Both the position numbers and the translations under genes were made by a program. Shown here in pieces: positions 37,549 to 38,015 of a stretch of 38,015 nucleotides of DNA. The notes beneath the pieces were generated by a model, which had not been told where the DNA came from, ran no database searches, and worked only from the letters and a program-made list of their open reading frames with translations. This DNA is from Candidatus Magasanikbacteria bacterium CG_4_10_14_0_2_um_filter_37_12 (GTDB lineage Bacteria; Patescibacteriota; Patescibacteriia; Magasanikbacterales; UBA922), in the NCBI GenBank assembly GCA_002793015.1, contig PFPK01000016.1, positions 1-38,015 on the forward strand, in the 5' to 3' direction. Position 1 is the first letter of the stretch, and each line of letters opens with the position of its first letter.

Positions 37549-38015
37549 AATTTTTTTATTACGCCTTGATCAGCGTCTACTTCCACAGTATCGCCATCCT
37601 GAAAAAATTTTGTTGCCCCGTGAGTACCGACAATACACGGTATCCCAAATTCACGGGCACTAATAGCCGCATGAGAAGTAATACCACCTTCGTCTGTCAC
37701 AATAGCAGAAGATTTTTCCAAAATTGGTATCATGACAGGCGATGTCATTGTAGTAACAAGTATACTACCTCTTTCAAATGATTGGAGATCCAAAACAAAT
37801 TGGCTGAGATCGTCTACCAAAACAACTTTTACTTTGCCTCGAACAATGCCCTTGTTGGCAATATCTCCTCTAACAAAATCAGAGGAATCTACGGATAAAT
37901 CTTTTATACCAACACATTTATTTTTCCTCTCTACTGCATCTTTTCCTACAAAAAAATGGACAATATTATCATAATAATGTAAAACAAAACATTTTTTTCT
38001 TTTTGCAATATCGCT
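37545..38015 (-). CDS. PEP-synthase-like swivelling-domain protein (5' truncated by window edge)
   Basis: Frame stays open past the listed TTG to the window edge; IVTDEGGITSHAAISAREFGIPCIVGTHGAT..DTVEVDADQGVIKKL. Confidence 0.75.
   Translation of the reverse strand, partial: SDIAKRKKCFVLHYYDNIVHFFVGKDAVERKNKCVGIKDLSVDSSDFVRGDIANKGIVRGKVKVVLVDDLSQFVLDLQSFERGSILVTTMTSPVMIPILEKSSAIVTDEGGITSHAAISAREFGIPCIVGTHGATKFFQDGDTVEVDADQGVIKKL

Overview
AT-rich, gene-dense 38 kb window that looks like a Candidate Phyla Radiation (Patescibacteria, Parcubacteria-like) genome fragment. This assignment is inferred from gene content and style, not computed. Most of the window is housekeeping: ligA-gatC-gatA; tRNA-Ser(GGA); a ribosomal/alpha operon infA-rpmJ-rpsM-rpsK-rpsD-rpoA-rplQ-rplM-rpsI; alaS, mnmA, pyrG, rplI, era, secD/secF, secA, hpf and murB. 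There is also a small glycan cluster (GT2, GT4, flippase) and two tandem PEP-synthase-like swivelling-domain genes at the right edge. The left edge is accessory: an EcoRI-type adenine methylase, an XRE regulator and a decayed RelE-type toxin-antitoxin remnant. The most notable observations are: (1) a SecD whose extracytoplasmic region carries an in-frame ~220-aa insert resembling two parvulin/PpiC units; (2) short 7-bp-period repeats inserted in frame in several housekeeping genes (ligA, mnmA three times, gatA, a GT2), with related short-repeat families in gaps and in murB and secA; (3) a candidate ~185-nt independently transcribed, rod-like ncRNA (6S-like in architecture) between alaS and a methyltransferase; (4) RpoA with no alpha-CTD and AlaRS with no C-terminal region; (5) a DUF4173-like gene split by a 4-bp ATTG duplication; (6) a tandem two-domain LOG protein with one degenerate active site; (7) a structured leader between infA and rpmJ. 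All family names come from reading motifs; no database search was run.
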